DNA of 64,000 nucleotides from Acidobacteriota bacterium (GCA_019244185.1 JAFATB010000006.1:62001-126000), one strand, 5' to 3'. Shown: positions 8,918-18,807, counted from the stretch's first letter. The notes: generated by a model not told the origin, from the sequence alone. Translations and numbers: made by a program.

Positions 8918-10215
8918 TCGTTCGTGAAGTGCTTTTGGAGGCCGTTCCAGCAGCGCCAGTAATCGCGTTGCAGGAGCGGCGTTTCGAGCGCGAACTTGGT
9001 CGGTCGCAAGATGAACCGCGTCTCGAACATGAAGGCGAGCGTGTCGCCGAGGTAGCGCGGCTCGAGCTTCGCGGTGGAGGCGGTCTCGAACGTCTGCGCG
9101 TCGGGGCCGTGGCCGGACATGCAGTTGTGCAGGCTGCCGCCGCCGGGCGCGAAGCCTTCCGCCTTGGCGTCGTACACGCCGTAGATCAGGCCCATGAACT
9201 CGTTCATCACATTGCGATGAAAGTACGGCGGGCGGAACGTGTTCTCCGCCACCATCCAGCGCGGCGGAAAGATGACGAAGTCGCAGTTCGCGGTGCCGGC
9301 GATCTCGCTGGGCGAGGTCAGCACGGTGAAGATCGACGGATCGGGATGATCGAACGAGACCGTGTTGATGACGTTGAACTGTGCGAGGTCGTACTTGTAC
9401 GGCGCGTAGTTGCCGTGCCACGCGACGACGTCGAGCGGCGAGTGATCGATCTTCGCCGACCAGAGCGCGGCGCCGAATTTCGCGACGAGCTCGAAGTCGC
9501 CGTCGACGTCTTCGAACGCGGCGACCGGCGTCAGAAAATCGCGCGGATTCGCGAGACCGTTCGAGCCGATGGGCCCGAGATCGGGGAGACGGAACGGCTG
9601 CCCGAAGTTCTCGCAGACATAGCCGCGCGCGTCGCCGTCGTTCAGCGCGACGCGGAACTTCGTGCCGCGCGGGATGACCGCGATCTCGCCCGGCTTCACC
9701 TCGATGATGCCGAGCTCCGTGCCGAGGGTGAGCGCGCCCTGCTGCGGCACGAGCAGCAGCTCGCCGTCGGCGTCGTAGAAGAAGCGCCCTTCCATCGAGC
9801 GATTCGCCGCGTAGAGATGAATGCCGACGCCGGCGTTCGCGAACGAGTCGCCGTTGCCCGCGATGGTCACGAGCCCGTCGATGAAGTCCGTGGGCTCGTC
9901 GGGAATCGTCAGCGGATCCCAGCGCAGCTGATTCGGCGGCGTGGGGACTTCGTCGAACGGCGAGCCGCGCAAAAGCCGCATCGCGCGCGGCGCGAACGGC
10001 TCGTGCAGCACGCTCGGGCGGATGCGATACAACCACGAGCGGCGCTGCATCGGCCGCGGCACCGTGAACGGCGACCCGGAAAACTGCTCCGCGTACAGCC
10101 CCCGCCCCACCCGCTGCGGCGAGTTCCCCCGCGCCGGCAGCACACCCGCAATCGCCTCGGACGCGAACTCGTTCCCGAACCCGGATTGATCGTGCACGGC
10201 ACGCGTGTTTATCAC
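8914..10215 (-). CDS. hmgA: homogentisate 1,2-dioxygenase
   Basis: Fe(II) ring-cleavage dioxygenase converting homogentisate to maleylacetoacetate. Motifs: [12 protein letters not shown] near the N-terminus, [11 protein letters not shown], and the iron site [14 protein letters not shown] (His and Glu) with [10 protein letters not shown] (His). The GTG at 10215 gives 433 residues, matching the usual length; a second GTG at 10197 would give 427 and cannot be excluded, as neither has a clear Shine-Dalgarno. It is the first gene of the minus-strand unit and is divergent from the antitoxin gene with about 30 nt between starts, so their promoters must overlap. Confidence 0.96.
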   Translation of the reverse strand: MINTRAVHDQSGFGNEFASEAIAGVLPARGNSPQRVGRGLYAEQFSGSPFTVPRPMQRRSWLYRIRPSVLHEPFAPRAMRLLRGSPFDEVPTPPNQLRWDPLTIPDEPTDFIDGLVTIAGNGDSFANAGVGIHLYAANRSMEGRFFYDADGELLLVPQQGALTLGTELGIIEVKPGEIAVIPRGTKFRVALNDGDARGYVCENFGQPFRLPDLGPIGSNGLANPRDFLTPVAAFEDVDGDFELVAKFGAALWSAKIDHSPLDVVAWHGNYAPYKYDLAQFNVINTVSFDHPDPSIFTVLTSPSEIAGTANCDFVIFPPRWMVAENTFRPPYFHRNVMNEFMGLIYGVYDAKAEGFAPGGGSLHNCMSGHGPDAQTFETASTAKLEPRYLGDTLAFMFETRFILRPTKFALETPLLQRDYWRCWNGLQKHFTNE

Positions 10216-10246
10216 AGGTGCGGCAACAGCGTTACACTCGGACGTG

Positions 10247-10525
10247 ATGACGACCATCCAGCTTTCCGACCTCGACCCCGCCACCGCCGAGAAGGTGCGC
10301 AACGGCGAGACCATCGAGGTCCGCGACGGCGAGAAGACCGTCGCGCGCGTCGTCCCCGCGCACGACCAGGCGATCGAGGAGCGCATCGACGAGCTCGTGC
10401 GGCAGGGAAAGGCGCGGCGGGGGACGGGGACGCTGCCGGACTGGTTCTTCACGGAACGCCCGCCGAAGTTCGAGGGCAGCGTGCTCGAACAGTTGCTCGC
10501 CGACCGTCGGAAAAACGACTGGTGA
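10247..10525 (+). CDS. Phd/VapB-like antitoxin
   Basis: Encodes 92 residues; the N-terminal segment with [20 protein letters not shown] is typical of Phd/YefM or AbrB-like antitoxins that bind DNA as dimers and autoregulate, and the charged C-terminal half would wrap the toxin. It overlaps the downstream PIN-domain toxin (GTGA), the usual antitoxin-toxin order. A TACACT hexamer 8 nt before the ATG and no Shine-Dalgarno suggest a leaderless start. A GTG lies one codon upstream in frame. Confidence 0.8.
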   Translation: MTTIQLSDLDPATAEKVRNGETIEVRDGEKTVARVVPAHDQAIEERIDELVRQGKARRGTGTLPDWFFTERPPKFEGSVLEQLLADRRKNDW

Positions 10526-10932
10526 GGTTCTGGGATTCGTCTGCCCTCGTGCCGCTCGTGTCGGATGAAGATTCGACCGACGCGCTCACCGCGCTGGCTG
10601 CATCCGATCGAGGCATGCTGGTTTCGTCCATCACGCCGGTGGAGGTGCTGAGCGCAATCTGGCGAAAGGCGCGCACGATCCGTGACGAACGCGTACGCGC
10701 ACGAAGCCATGCACGCCTCGCGGCGCTTCAGGCGCAGTGGGTCGTCGTCAGCGCGGTCGAGGATGTCATCGCAGACGCACTCGACGTCGTCGCACGTCAC
10801 GGCCTGCGCGGCGCGGACGCCATCCAACTGGCGTCCGCTCGCTTCACGCGTAACGAGGCGCTGCCGTTCGTCACGCTCGACCACGACCTCCGCCGCGCCG
10901 CTCGCGCTGAAGGCTTCCCTACCCTTCCCTGA
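10522..10932 (+). CDS. vapC: PIN-domain ribonuclease toxin (VapC-like)
   Basis: Predicted metal-dependent RNase toxin of 136 residues, neutralised by the gene before it. The PIN acidic tetrad is visible: Asp4 in RFWDSSAL, Glu in TPVEVLSA, Asp in GADAIQLA and Asp in TLDHDL. The GTG start overlaps the antitoxin stop by four bases. VapC enzymes cleave tRNAs or rRNA; the target here cannot be read from sequence. The cassette sits between hmgA and purF, a typical position for a mobile, non-essential TA module. Confidence 0.9.
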   Translation: MRFWDSSALVPLVSDEDSTDALTALAASDRGMLVSSITPVEVLSAIWRKARTIRDERVRARSHARLAALQAQWVVVSAVEDVIADALDVVARHGLRGADAIQLASARFTRNEALPFVTLDHDLRRAARAEGFPTLP

Positions 10933-10973
10933 CCGAATTTCCGTGTCATCATCGCCGTTGTAGACGGTTCCTC

Positions 10974-12365
10974 ATGTTCGACAAGCTCCACGAAGAGTGC
11001 GGTGTCTTCGGCGTCCTCGGCCGCGCGGACGCGGCGAACCTCGTGTACCTCGGCCTGTACGCGCTGCAGCATCGCGGGCAGGAGAGTGCCGGGATCGCGT
11101 CGGTCTCCGACGGGCGCATCCTTTCGGAGAAGGAGATGGGCTACGTCGCCGACGTGTTCTCGCACGAACGGCTCGCGCGCCTGCCCGGCGATACCGCCAT
11201 CGGACACGTGCGCTACTCCACCGCCGGCGGCTCGATGCTCTGCAACGCGCAGCCGATCGTCGCGTCGACGAGCAAAGGCCCCATCGCCGTCGCGCACAAC
11301 GGCAATCTCGTGAACGGCAACGAGCTGCGCAAACAACTCGAAGCCGAAGGCGCGATCTTCAACTCGACCGCCGACAGCGAGGTGATCGTGCACCTCATCG
11401 CGCGTTCGAAGGAGCCCGACCTCGAACGCGCATTCATCGATGCGCTCTCCCGCGTCGAAGGCGCGTACGCGATCGCGCTGCTCGCTCCGGGAAAGATCTT
11501 CGCCGCGCGCGATCCTTACGGCTTCCGGCCGCTCGTCATCGGCAAACTCGACGACGCGTACACGATCTCGTCGGAGACCTGCGCATTCGATCTCATCGGC
11601 GCGGAAACCATCCGCGAGCTGGGCGCGGGCGAGCTCGTCGCCATCGAACATCGCGGCACGATCCCCGCCCTGCGCGTCGTCCGCGAGGCCCGCGCGAATC
11701 GCGAGGCGCGCTGCATCTTCGAACACGTGTACTTTGCGCGCCCCGACTCGGTCGTCTTCGGCAACAACGTCGCCGAGGTCCGCCAGCGCTTCGGCGCCCA
11801 ACTCGCGCGCGAACACCCCATCGACGCCGACATGGTGGTCCCCGTTCCCGACTCCGGCGTCTTCGCCGCACTCGGCTACGCGCTTGAATCCGGCATCCCG
11901 TTCCAGTACGGCCTCGTGCGCAATCACTACGTCGGCCGCACGTTCATCGAGCCGAAACAGTCGATCCGCAATTTCGGCGTGAAGGTGAAACTGAATCCGG
12001 TCCGCGAGCTCGTGAAAGGCAAACGCATCGTGCTGATCGACGACTCGATCGTGCGCGGCACCACGTCGAAGAAAATCGTCCGCATGCTCAAGCAAGCCGG
12101 CGCGGCGGAGGTGCACATGCGCATCTCTTCCCCACCCACCGCCTGGCCCTGCTACTACGGGATCGATACGCCCGAACGCCGCGATCTCATCGGCAGCTCG
12201 CACACGGACGACGAGATCCGCGCGTTCATCGAAGCCGACTCGCTCGGCTACCTCAGCGTCGACGGAATGCTGCAAGCCGTCCAACGCGACAACGACGATC
12301 CCGCCAAACTCTACTGCACCGCCTGCTTCAGCGGCGCGTATCCCGTCGCGGCTGCGTCGGCGTAG
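10974..12365 (+). CDS. purF: amidophosphoribosyltransferase PurF
   Basis: First committed step of purine synthesis, PRPP plus glutamine to phosphoribosylamine. The 463-residue protein starts MFDKLHEECGVFG: an eight-residue propeptide precedes Cys9, the Ntn glutaminase nucleophile of the Bacillus-type enzyme, so self-cleavage is expected. Other motifs are LQHRGQESAGIA, HVRYSTAG, HNGNLVNG, and the PRPP loop VLIDDSIVRGTTS. It ends inside the left arm of a long inverted repeat that likely terminates transcription. No neighbouring pur gene is co-directional and close, so it appears monocistronic. Confidence 0.97.
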   Translation: MFDKLHEECGVFGVLGRADAANLVYLGLYALQHRGQESAGIASVSDGRILSEKEMGYVADVFSHERLARLPGDTAIGHVRYSTAGGSMLCNAQPIVASTSKGPIAVAHNGNLVNGNELRKQLEAEGAIFNSTADSEVIVHLIARSKEPDLERAFIDALSRVEGAYAIALLAPGKIFAARDPYGFRPLVIGKLDDAYTISSETCAFDLIGAETIRELGAGELVAIEHRGTIPALRVVREARANREARCIFEHVYFARPDSVVFGNNVAEVRQRFGAQLAREHPIDADMVVPVPDSGVFAALGYALESGIPFQYGLVRNHYVGRTFIEPKQSIRNFGVKVKLNPVRELVKGKRIVLIDDSIVRGTTSKKIVRMLKQAGAAEVHMRISSPPTAWPCYYGIDTPERRDLIGSSHTDDEIRAFIEADSLGYLSVDGMLQAVQRDNDDPAKLYCTACFSGAYPVAAASA

Positions 12366-12541
12366 GGAACGACCGAAGGGCCTCCGGCGGGCCGGCGCGG
12401 CCGGCTGCGCTAAGGGCCTAGCCTAGACGCACGTGCGGTCGCGGTTAACGACGTTGACGGCAGCCGCACGTGCGTACTGGCTAAGCCCTTAGCGCTGCCG
12501 GCCGCGCCGGCCCGCCGGAGGCCCTTCGGTCGTTCCCTACG
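12361..12541. terminator. large inverted repeat, probable bidirectional terminator
   Basis: Perfect 45-nt arms (12361-12405 and 12497-12541) continue as imperfect arms to about 12438 and 12463, with the centre around 12440-12460. The stem includes the purF stop codon, and the convergent GGDEF-EAL gene stops at 12542. Each arm contains one copy of a 52-nt element (about 12390-12440 minus, 12461-12512 plus) that recurs at 49947-50050. There is no classical T-tract, so factor-independent termination is not certain. Confidence 0.7.
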
Positions 12542-15500
12542 TCAACGCGTCGCAATCAGCGGCCGCTCGAACAGGTGGCGGGTGAGCTCTTCGGCGCTGA
12601 CCGGTTTGCTGAAGTAGAAGCCTTGCGCCTCGTCGCAGTTCTTGGTGCGGAGGATGGCCAGTTGCTCGGCGGTCTCGACGCCTTCGGCGACGACGCGGAG
12701 GCGGAGGCTGCGGGCCATGCCGATGACGGCGGAGACGATGGCGGCGTCGCCTTCGCTCGTCGCGAGATCGTTCACGAACGCACGGTCGATCTTCACGGCG
12801 GTGATCGGAAAGCGCTTCAGGTAATTGAGCGACGAATAGCCCATCCCGAAATCGTCGATCGAGATCCCGGTGCCGATCTCGCGGAGTGCGCGGAGGATCT
12901 CCACGGTCACGTCCGCGTTCTGCATCGCCGTCGTCTCCGTGATCTCGAACTCCAGCGCGGACGGCGCGAGGCCGCTGTCGCTGAGAGCGCGCTGCACCAT
13001 CTCCACGAGGTCGTGCTGCTGGAACTGGCGCGCGGAGAGATTCACCGCCACGCGCATCGGTCCGACGCCGCGGTCGTGCCAGTCCTTCATCTGATGGCAT
13101 GCGGTGCGGAGCACCCACTCGCCGAGCGGCACGATCAGTCGCGACTCCTCGGCGATCGGGATGAACTCCGCGGGGCTCACGATGCCGCGCTCCGGATCGT
13201 TCCAGCGGACCAGCGCCTCGACGCCGATCGTGCGGCCGGTGACGAGGCTGATCTGCGGCTGATACGCGAGCATCAGCTGCTCGTCGCGCAGCGCCGTGCG
13301 CAGGCGCGTCTCGAGCGATAGCCGATCGAGCGCGCGCGTCTTCATCTCGTCGGTGCAGAGCTGGTACGTGTTGCGGCCCGCTTCCTTCGCGCGGTACATC
13401 GCGCTGTCCGCGTTGCGCAGCAGCGACTCCGGATCGGCGCCGTCGTTCGGATAGAGCGCGATGCCGACGCTCGCCGTGACCACGATCGGCATCCCGGCGA
13501 TGGTCAGCGGCACCTGCACCGCCTCCAGGATTTTCTGCGCGACGCCCACTGCATCCTCGGGGTGGCGCAGTTCGGAGAGGATGATCGTGAACTCGTCGCC
13601 GCCGAGGCGTGCGACCGTGTCGTCCTCGCGCACGCATTCGCGGAGCCGGCGCGCCATCTCGAGCAGCAGTTCGTCGCCGGCGGTGTGGCCGAGCGTGTCG
13701 TTGATCGTCTTGAAGTGATCGACGTCGATGAACATCACCGCGACCGCTTTCCCGCCGCGCTTCGCGCGCGAGAGGCTGTGACGCAGGCGATCGGTGAACA
13801 GCTTGCGGTTCGGCAGGTGCGTGAGCACGTCGTGGTACGCGTGGAACTCGATCTGCTCTTCCGCGCGCTTGCGGTCGCTGATGTCGACGACCGTCGCGTG
13901 AATCACGCCGGTGAGCGTGTCGCCGACGAGCACGAGATTCTGCAGCACCCACAGGCGATCCTGATCGGATCTGCGCAGCTCGACCTCGACGCTGTTCAGC
14001 GTGCCGACGCCGGCGAGCAGCGACGTCAGCTCGTCGCATTCGCTCGCGTTGGCGTAGAGGGAAGCGGTGCGGCGGCCGACGAGCTCCTGCCGGCTGTAGC
14101 CGAGGAGCGCGGCGAACGTCGCGTTGCAGTCGACGATCTCGCCGTTGATGCGGCTGACGCACACGCCCGCGGCGTTCTGTTCGAACAGCAGCCGGTAGCG
14201 GATCTCCGACTCGCGCAACGCGGCTTCGGCGACGAAGCGCGCGGTCACATCGCGGAAGCTCCAGACGCGGATGTTCGTCAGCTCTTCGACGTGGCGCCCG
14301 ATCGAATAGCGTTCGAAGCGGCGGCCGTCCGTGAGCTCGAGCAGATCGAAGCTCTCCGCTTCCGGCTGCGACAGCAGCGACTCGACCGTATGCTGAAACT
14401 CCTCGGGTTGCGCGAGCTGTGCGAGGACGTACTGCAGCGCGCGGCGGTCGTCGCCGCTGTCCATCACCAGCTGCGGGATACGCCACATCTCGACGAAGCG
14501 CTGGTTGTACGACACGATGCGCCCGCCTTCGCCGATGACCAGGATGCCGTCCGCGGTCGAGTCGAGCGTCGACTGCAGGAGCGTGACTGCTTGTAAGACT
14601 TCGCGCTCGGCGCGTTTGCGGTCGCGGATGTCGCGGCCGATGATCACCGCGCCGGCGGATTCACCATCTGCAATGACCGGCGCGATCGACAGCGTGAGAT
14701 CGACGCGCTCGCCGTTCTGCGCGGCGAACACGTACTCGTCGTTGCGCAGCGAGCGGCGGCCGAGTTTCGACGAGAGCTCGCCGTCCTGCGCGAGCAGATC
14801 GTCGATGCGGCGTCCCGCGAGCTCCTCTTCGCTGCAGCCGAGGAGCGTCGCCGCGGCGCGGTTCGCGAATTCGATGCGTCCTTCGCGGTCGCAGACGAAC
14901 AGCGCGTCCGCCATCGTGCCGATGATCTCCGGCGCGGCGAGCGACGGCGTGAGCGCGATGAGGCCGTAGCGTTGGATCGCGCGGATCGCCACGACGACGA
15001 AACCGAAGATCGCGGCGAAGCCGAACGGATACGCGGCGAGGCCGAACTTCGGCAGATAGTCGACGCAGCCGAAGTACGCGATGCCGAACGCGAGGAGCAG
15101 CTGGCGGATGCGCTGCCGTTCCTCGCCGCGCGCCGCGGGATACGCGCGCGCGAACTCGACGAACGCGGCGATGAGGTAGCCGAAGAAGAACAGCAGGAAC
15201 GCGATGCCGACGTCGACGCGGTAGCGCGGGTAATAGCCCCACCAATAGAGCTGCACGCGCGGGATGAGGCGGTCGCTGGTCACGGCGATCGCGCTGAAGA
15301 ACGCGGCGATGCTCCACGCGGCGACGTGCGCGAGACGGCGGCGGCGTTCGATTCGCAGGAGCTCGACGGTGAACCAGTAGATCGCCGGCGCGATGAACGG
15401 CACGCCGAGGTACGCGCGGCGCGCCCAGCGCAGCGCGTGGCCCGCGTCGCGCGACGCGTACATCATCGTGAACGCCGTCATCCAGACCGCGACCACGCCC

Positions 15501-15643
15501 GCCATCACGAAGAATGCGGAGCTGACGTTCGACGGACGGCGGAAGAGCACGCGCACGCCGAAGGCGAGCATCACCAGCGCGGTGAGCGCGACGGGCACAG
15601 CCGATGTCGTGACTGCATACGCGCCGAAGCTGAGCGCGGCCAT
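12542..15643 (-). CDS. membrane 7TM-PAS-GGDEF-EAL cyclic-di-GMP enzyme
   Basis: Encodes 1033 residues. Order: about seven transmembrane helices in residues 1-235 (7TM histidine-kinase-like input domain), then three PAS segments (about 240-350, 355-480 and 485-600), GGDEF and C-terminal EAL. The GGDEF motif RLGGDEF is intact and REDD five residues before it is a complete inhibitory site for c-di-GMP feedback. The EAL domain retains EALVRW, NLSARQ, EITET, DDFGMGYSSL, KIDRAFV and AEGVE, the set needed for phosphodiesterase activity. It should therefore be able both to make and degrade c-di-GMP, with sensing through the membrane and PAS parts. A PilZ protein (22.5-23.2 kb) is a possible effector. 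Shine-Dalgarno aggag precedes the ATG. Confidence 0.95.
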   Translation of the reverse strand: MAALSFGAYAVTTSAVPVALTALVMLAFGVRVLFRRPSNVSSAFFVMAGVVAVWMTAFTMMYASRDAGHALRWARRAYLGVPFIAPAIYWFTVELLRIERRRRLAHVAAWSIAAFFSAIAVTSDRLIPRVQLYWWGYYPRYRVDVGIAFLLFFFGYLIAAFVEFARAYPAARGEERQRIRQLLLAFGIAYFGCVDYLPKFGLAAYPFGFAAIFGFVVVAIRAIQRYGLIALTPSLAAPEIIGTMADALFVCDREGRIEFANRAAATLLGCSEEELAGRRIDDLLAQDGELSSKLGRRSLRNDEYVFAAQNGERVDLTLSIAPVIADGESAGAVIIGRDIRDRKRAEREVLQAVTLLQSTLDSTADGILVIGEGGRIVSYNQRFVEMWRIPQLVMDSGDDRRALQYVLAQLAQPEEFQHTVESLLSQPEAESFDLLELTDGRRFERYSIGRHVEELTNIRVWSFRDVTARFVAEAALRESEIRYRLLFEQNAAGVCVSRINGEIVDCNATFAALLGYSRQELVGRRTASLYANASECDELTSLLAGVGTLNSVEVELRRSDQDRLWVLQNLVLVGDTLTGVIHATVVDISDRKRAEEQIEFHAYHDVLTHLPNRKLFTDRLRHSLSRAKRGGKAVAVMFIDVDHFKTINDTLGHTAGDELLLEMARRLRECVREDDTVARLGGDEFTIILSELRHPEDAVGVAQKILEAVQVPLTIAGMPIVVTASVGIALYPNDGADPESLLRNADSAMYRAKEAGRNTYQLCTDEMKTRALDRLSLETRLRTALRDEQLMLAYQPQISLVTGRTIGVEALVRWNDPERGIVSPAEFIPIAEESRLIVPLGEWVLRTACHQMKDWHDRGVGPMRVAVNLSARQFQQHDLVEMVQRALSDSGLAPSALEFEITETTAMQNADVTVEILRALREIGTGISIDDFGMGYSSLNYLKRFPITAVKIDRAFVNDLATSEGDAAIVSAVIGMARSLRLRVVAEGVETAEQLAILRTKNCDEAQGFYFSKPVSAEELTRHLFERPLIATR

Positions 15644-15732
15644 GGATCTCCTGGTACGGCTTGCCTGCTGGGAAAAGAGAGCGATTCATTCTAGGGCCAG
15701 GGACGCGCGCGCGTGCATGCGAAGATGGCGGC

Positions 15733-16803
15733 GTGCAGGCCGAGGTCGTCATCGCGGGTGCGGGCGTGGTGGGCGTGAGCATCGCGTATCACCTCGCGCG
15801 GCGCGGCGTGCGGGACGTGCTCGTGCTCGAACGCGCGACCGATTTCGGCGCGGGCAGCACGGCCAAAGCGACCGGCGGCTTTCGCGCGCAGTTCGACAAC
15901 GAGATCGAGGTGCGGATGTCGCTGCTCGCGCGCGAGAAGCTCCGCGCGTTCGCGGAGGAGACCGGCGTCGACTCGGGCTATCGACCGCACGGCTATCTCT
16001 TTCTCGCGTGCAACGACGCCGAGCTGACGATGCTGCGGAACGCGCAGCGCGTGCAGCACGCATGCGGTCTCGCGGAAGCGCGCATGGTCGATGCGGACGA
16101 GGCGCGCGCGCTCAGTCCCGCGATCGGCGATGCGAGCGTGATCGGCGGCGCGTTCTGTCCGACGGACGGTTTTCTGCGGCCGTTGAACGTGTTGCGCGGC
16201 TACGCGGAAGCGGCGCGGCGGCTCGGCGTGCGGTTCGCGTTCGACGTCGAGTTGCGCGACTGGCGCACGAACGGCGCCCGCGTCGTGGCGGCGGAGACGT
16301 CGCAGGGCGTCGTGCACGGAAATGTGTTCATCAACGCGCGCGGCGCGTGGGCGGGCGCGCCGGTGGTGCCGCTGCGGCGGAACGTCGCGGCGACGGTGCC
16401 GACGGATGTCTTCGATGAATCGCTGCCGATGACGATCTGGTCGGGCGACTGGTTTCATCTGCGCGTGCGCGACGGACGCGTGCTGCTGCTTTGGCCGGAC
16501 GATCCGCCGGTCGATGACGACGCGTGGCTCGCGGCGGTGCTGCGCAAGACGCGCGAGCGCGTGCCGCGGCTCGCGAACATCGCCATCGGCGAACGCTGGT
16601 CCGGCCTCTACGAGATGTCTCCCGACGAGCACGCGCTCCTCGGCCGCTCCGCGGACTTCGAGAATCTCTACGTCGCCATCGGCTCGTCGGGCCACGGCGT
16701 GATGCACGCGCCGGCGACGGGCCAGCTGCTCGCGGAGCTCATTGTCGACGGCGCCACGTCATTCGACATCACCGCGCTCTCGCCGTCGCGCTTCACCGGA
16801 TGA
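15733..16803 (+). CDS. FAD-dependent amine/amino acid oxidoreductase (DAO family)
   Basis: Encodes 356 residues with the Rossmann FAD motif VVIAGAGVVGVSIAYHLARRG at the N-terminus, a GSTAKATGGFRAQF segment typical of sarcosine/glycine oxidase-like and D-amino acid dehydrogenase-like enzymes, and the C-terminal FAD contact SSGHGVMHAPATG. Exact substrate is not deducible. I place the start at the GTG at 15733, just before the Rossmann strand; an in-frame TTG at 15661 would add 24 residues with no homology. It converges on the DDAH-like gene, overlapping by 11 nt. Confidence 0.88.
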   Translation: MQAEVVIAGAGVVGVSIAYHLARRGVRDVLVLERATDFGAGSTAKATGGFRAQFDNEIEVRMSLLAREKLRAFAEETGVDSGYRPHGYLFLACNDAELTMLRNAQRVQHACGLAEARMVDADEARALSPAIGDASVIGGAFCPTDGFLRPLNVLRGYAEAARRLGVRFAFDVELRDWRTNGARVVAAETSQGVVHGNVFINARGAWAGAPVVPLRRNVAATVPTDVFDESLPMTIWSGDWFHLRVRDGRVLLLWPDDPPVDDDAWLAAVLRKTRERVPRLANIAIGERWSGLYEMSPDEHALLGRSADFENLYVAIGSSGHGVMHAPATGQLLAELIVDGATSFDITALSPSRFTG

Positions 16804-17536
16804 GGATCGCGCAGCACGTGACGCCGCCCTCGGCTTTCGCGAGCTCGTCCGCGTCGACCGCGCGCACGTCGATGCCGCGCGCTTCGAGCTTCGCGCGCGT
16901 CTTCGGGAACGCCGTCGGGTAGATGACGGCGTCGCCGGCGAGCAGCGCGTTCGCGGCGAACGGCTCCTCCGCGTCGATGAGGCCGAAGCCCGCGAACGGC
17001 GCGACGTCGATGCACGAGCGATCGACGAGCAGCGTGTTTGGTCCGACGCGCGTGATCGCGGTCTTGAGATGCAGGCAGCCGTGCAGCGGAACGCCGATGA
17101 CTTCGCGGTGCGTCCGTTCGCGCAGCTGCGCGAGCGCGGTCTCGTTCGTCCGGTGCGACAGTCCGACGAAGATGCGGTCGTCGAGAAGGAGCACGTCGCC
17201 GCCGTCGATCGTGGCCGGCGCCTCGATCCACGCGAGCGGACGGTAGCGCGCGAGCACGGGCGCGATCGCGTGCACCTCGTCGCGGCGCGACTCCGCACCG
17301 GGGCGCATGATGACCGCGACGTCGTCGAGCACGACGGCGGTGTCCTCGACGAAGACGCAGTCGGGGAACGCCTCGTCGCCAGGAAGCTCGACGAGCTCGA
17401 AGCCGAGCGACGCGAGAATGTCAAGATATTGACGATGTTGCGCGACGGCACGCGCGTAGTCGATCGGCGTGCGCGCGATGTGCGTGACTTCCGCGCGGTC
17501 GATCGACGGGCTCACCTCGCGCGTCACGGCGATCAC
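16793..17536 (-). CDS. dimethylarginine dimethylaminohydrolase-like guanidino hydrolase
   Basis: Encodes 247 residues of the pentein superfamily. FPDCVFVEDTAVVL, DGGDVLLLDDRIFVGLSHRTN (Asp/Glu guanidinium contacts), the catalytic His in LHGCLHLK, and the C-terminal GGVTC with nucleophile Cys241 match DDAH, which hydrolyses methylated arginines to citrulline and an amine. Arginine deiminases are longer. GTG start at 17536 overlaps the stop of the upstream alpha/beta hydrolase (GTGA). Context does not explain a source of methylarginine; a role in nitrogen scavenging is an inference. Confidence 0.9.
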   Translation of the reverse strand: MIAVTREVSPSIDRAEVTHIARTPIDYARAVAQHRQYLDILASLGFELVELPGDEAFPDCVFVEDTAVVLDDVAVIMRPGAESRRDEVHAIAPVLARYRPLAWIEAPATIDGGDVLLLDDRIFVGLSHRTNETALAQLRERTHREVIGVPLHGCLHLKTAITRVGPNTLLVDRSCIDVAPFAGFGLIDAEEPFAANALLAGDAVIYPTAFPKTRAKLEARGIDVRAVDADELAKAEGGVTCCAILIR

Positions 17537-18162
17537 GACGCCGCCTCCACGATCGCCTCGCGGATGAGCTGCGCGTGCGCGACGAGGCCGTGGTCGCCTT
17601 CCTCGATCTCGACGAAGCGCGAGCCGGGCGCGAGTCGTCCCGAGAGCTCCCACTCGCGCCAGCGTTCGGCGACGAGGTCGAACGGCACCGTCTCGTCGTT
17701 GCGTCCCATCACCACCGTCACAGGTGACGGCGGCGGCTCTTCGTCGATGTGCAGGCTCGCCATTTGTTCGAAAAAGGCGCGATGAATCGGCGCGTCGGCG
17801 TTGCGCGCGTAGTTGAAGACGATCACCGGATCGCCGGCCGGCAGCTTCGTCTGCCAGCGCTCCGCGATGCCGAGCGCCGGCGCGATGAGCACGAGCGGCA
17901 CGGCCAGACCCGCGCGCGCGACCGCCAGCGCGACGAGCGCGCCCAGCGAACTGCCGACGACCGCGCGCGGCGGCGTGCGGCGCGCGTGTTCGAGCGCGCG
18001 GGCGACGACCGCGTCGAAGTCGAGCTGCTCGAACGACGGCACGTTGAGATCGGGCGTGTCGAGCGTGATGCCGAACGGCTCGAGCAGCGGCCGCAGCGCC
18101 ACGATTTTCGCGCTCGCCGGCGACGACGCGAACCCGTGGAAGTAGAGAACGGACTTCACCAC
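17533..18162 (-). CDS. YqiA-like alpha/beta hydrolase (esterase)
   Basis: Encodes 209 residues starting VVKSVLYFHGFASSPASAK. The HGF oxyanion segment, the nucleophile elbow GSSLG, and DHGL near the C-terminus (catalytic His) form a serine-hydrolase triad with the Asp in GRNDETV. It resembles the UPF0227/YqiA group of small esterases. Two consecutive GTG codons (18162, 18159) are possible starts. It is coupled to the DDAH-like gene by a four-base overlap. Confidence 0.85.
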   Translation of the reverse strand: MVKSVLYFHGFASSPASAKIVALRPLLEPFGITLDTPDLNVPSFEQLDFDAVVARALEHARRTPPRAVVGSSLGALVALAVARAGLAVPLVLIAPALGIAERWQTKLPAGDPVIVFNYARNADAPIHRAFFEQMASLHIDEEPPPSPVTVVMGRNDETVPFDLVAERWREWELSGRLAPGSRFVEIEEGDHGLVAHAQLIREAIVEAAS

Positions 18163-18225
18163 CGCGGCGCATTGTAGTGCGGGCAACGTTGTTGCTGACC
18201 TTCGCGAGCCGAGGGGGGAACTGCC

Positions 18226-18771
18226 ATGAAGAAGCTCCTGACGGCGACCGCGATCCTGCTGCTCTTCGCGTGCGGCAAGAAAGCCGACGAGACCCGCGTA
18301 TCCGACACGAGCGACACCGGCGTGACCACCGGAACGAACGCCACGGCGCCCGCCAGTCCGGCCGAGGTCAGCACCGTCATGCCGACCGACACGGGATCGA
18401 TCGACGGCTCGCCGCAGCCGACCGGCACCAGCGCCACCAACATCCCGGCGAACGCGACCGCCACGCCACCCGCCGGCAACACGAACACCGCGACGCCGAA
18501 CACGAATGCGAATCCGCCCGCGGACGCCGCGCCCGCGCCGACGAATCAGATCGCGGACGGGCAGTCGATCTATCGCGGCAACTGCGAGAGCTGCCACGGC
18601 GCGGACGGCAAGAAGTCCGCGGGCGGCAAGACGCTCGTCTCCGCCGCGACGCAGGCGAAATCGTCCGCGACGCTCGTCCACGACCTCAGCACCGACGCCG
18701 CGCACAAGAGCTTCCGCCTCGGCGCCGCGCAGCTCGAATCGGTGGTTGCATACGTCAAAGCGCTGAAGTAG
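18226..18771 (+). CDS. c-type cytochrome lipoprotein
   Basis: Encodes 181 residues. A lipoprotein signal ends at LLLFAC (Cys16). Residues 25-108 form a Thr/Pro/Ala/Asn-rich linker that would hold the haem domain away from the membrane. The haem motif CESCH is at 120-124. No Met follows it; the only possible distal ligands are His152 and His160, so the haem is either bis-His or five-coordinate. The domain is short (about 70 residues), as in class I cytochromes. Partner unknown; it precedes the DUF2911 gene. Confidence 0.88.
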   Translation: MKKLLTATAILLLFACGKKADETRVSDTSDTGVTTGTNATAPASPAEVSTVMPTDTGSIDGSPQPTGTSATNIPANATATPPAGNTNTATPNTNANPPADAAPAPTNQIADGQSIYRGNCESCHGADGKKSAGGKTLVSAATQAKSSATLVHDLSTDAAHKSFRLGAAQLESVVAYVKALK

Positions 18772-18807
18772 CCAAGCGTTCACAGTCCGCCGCCGAGCCC
18801 GCTCTAT

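Noticed and set aside
12361..12541. Insertion sequence or transposon end
   Set aside because: No transposase frame or target-site duplication; the arms are joined by only about 20-30 nt, so it is a hairpin or two facing repeat elements.
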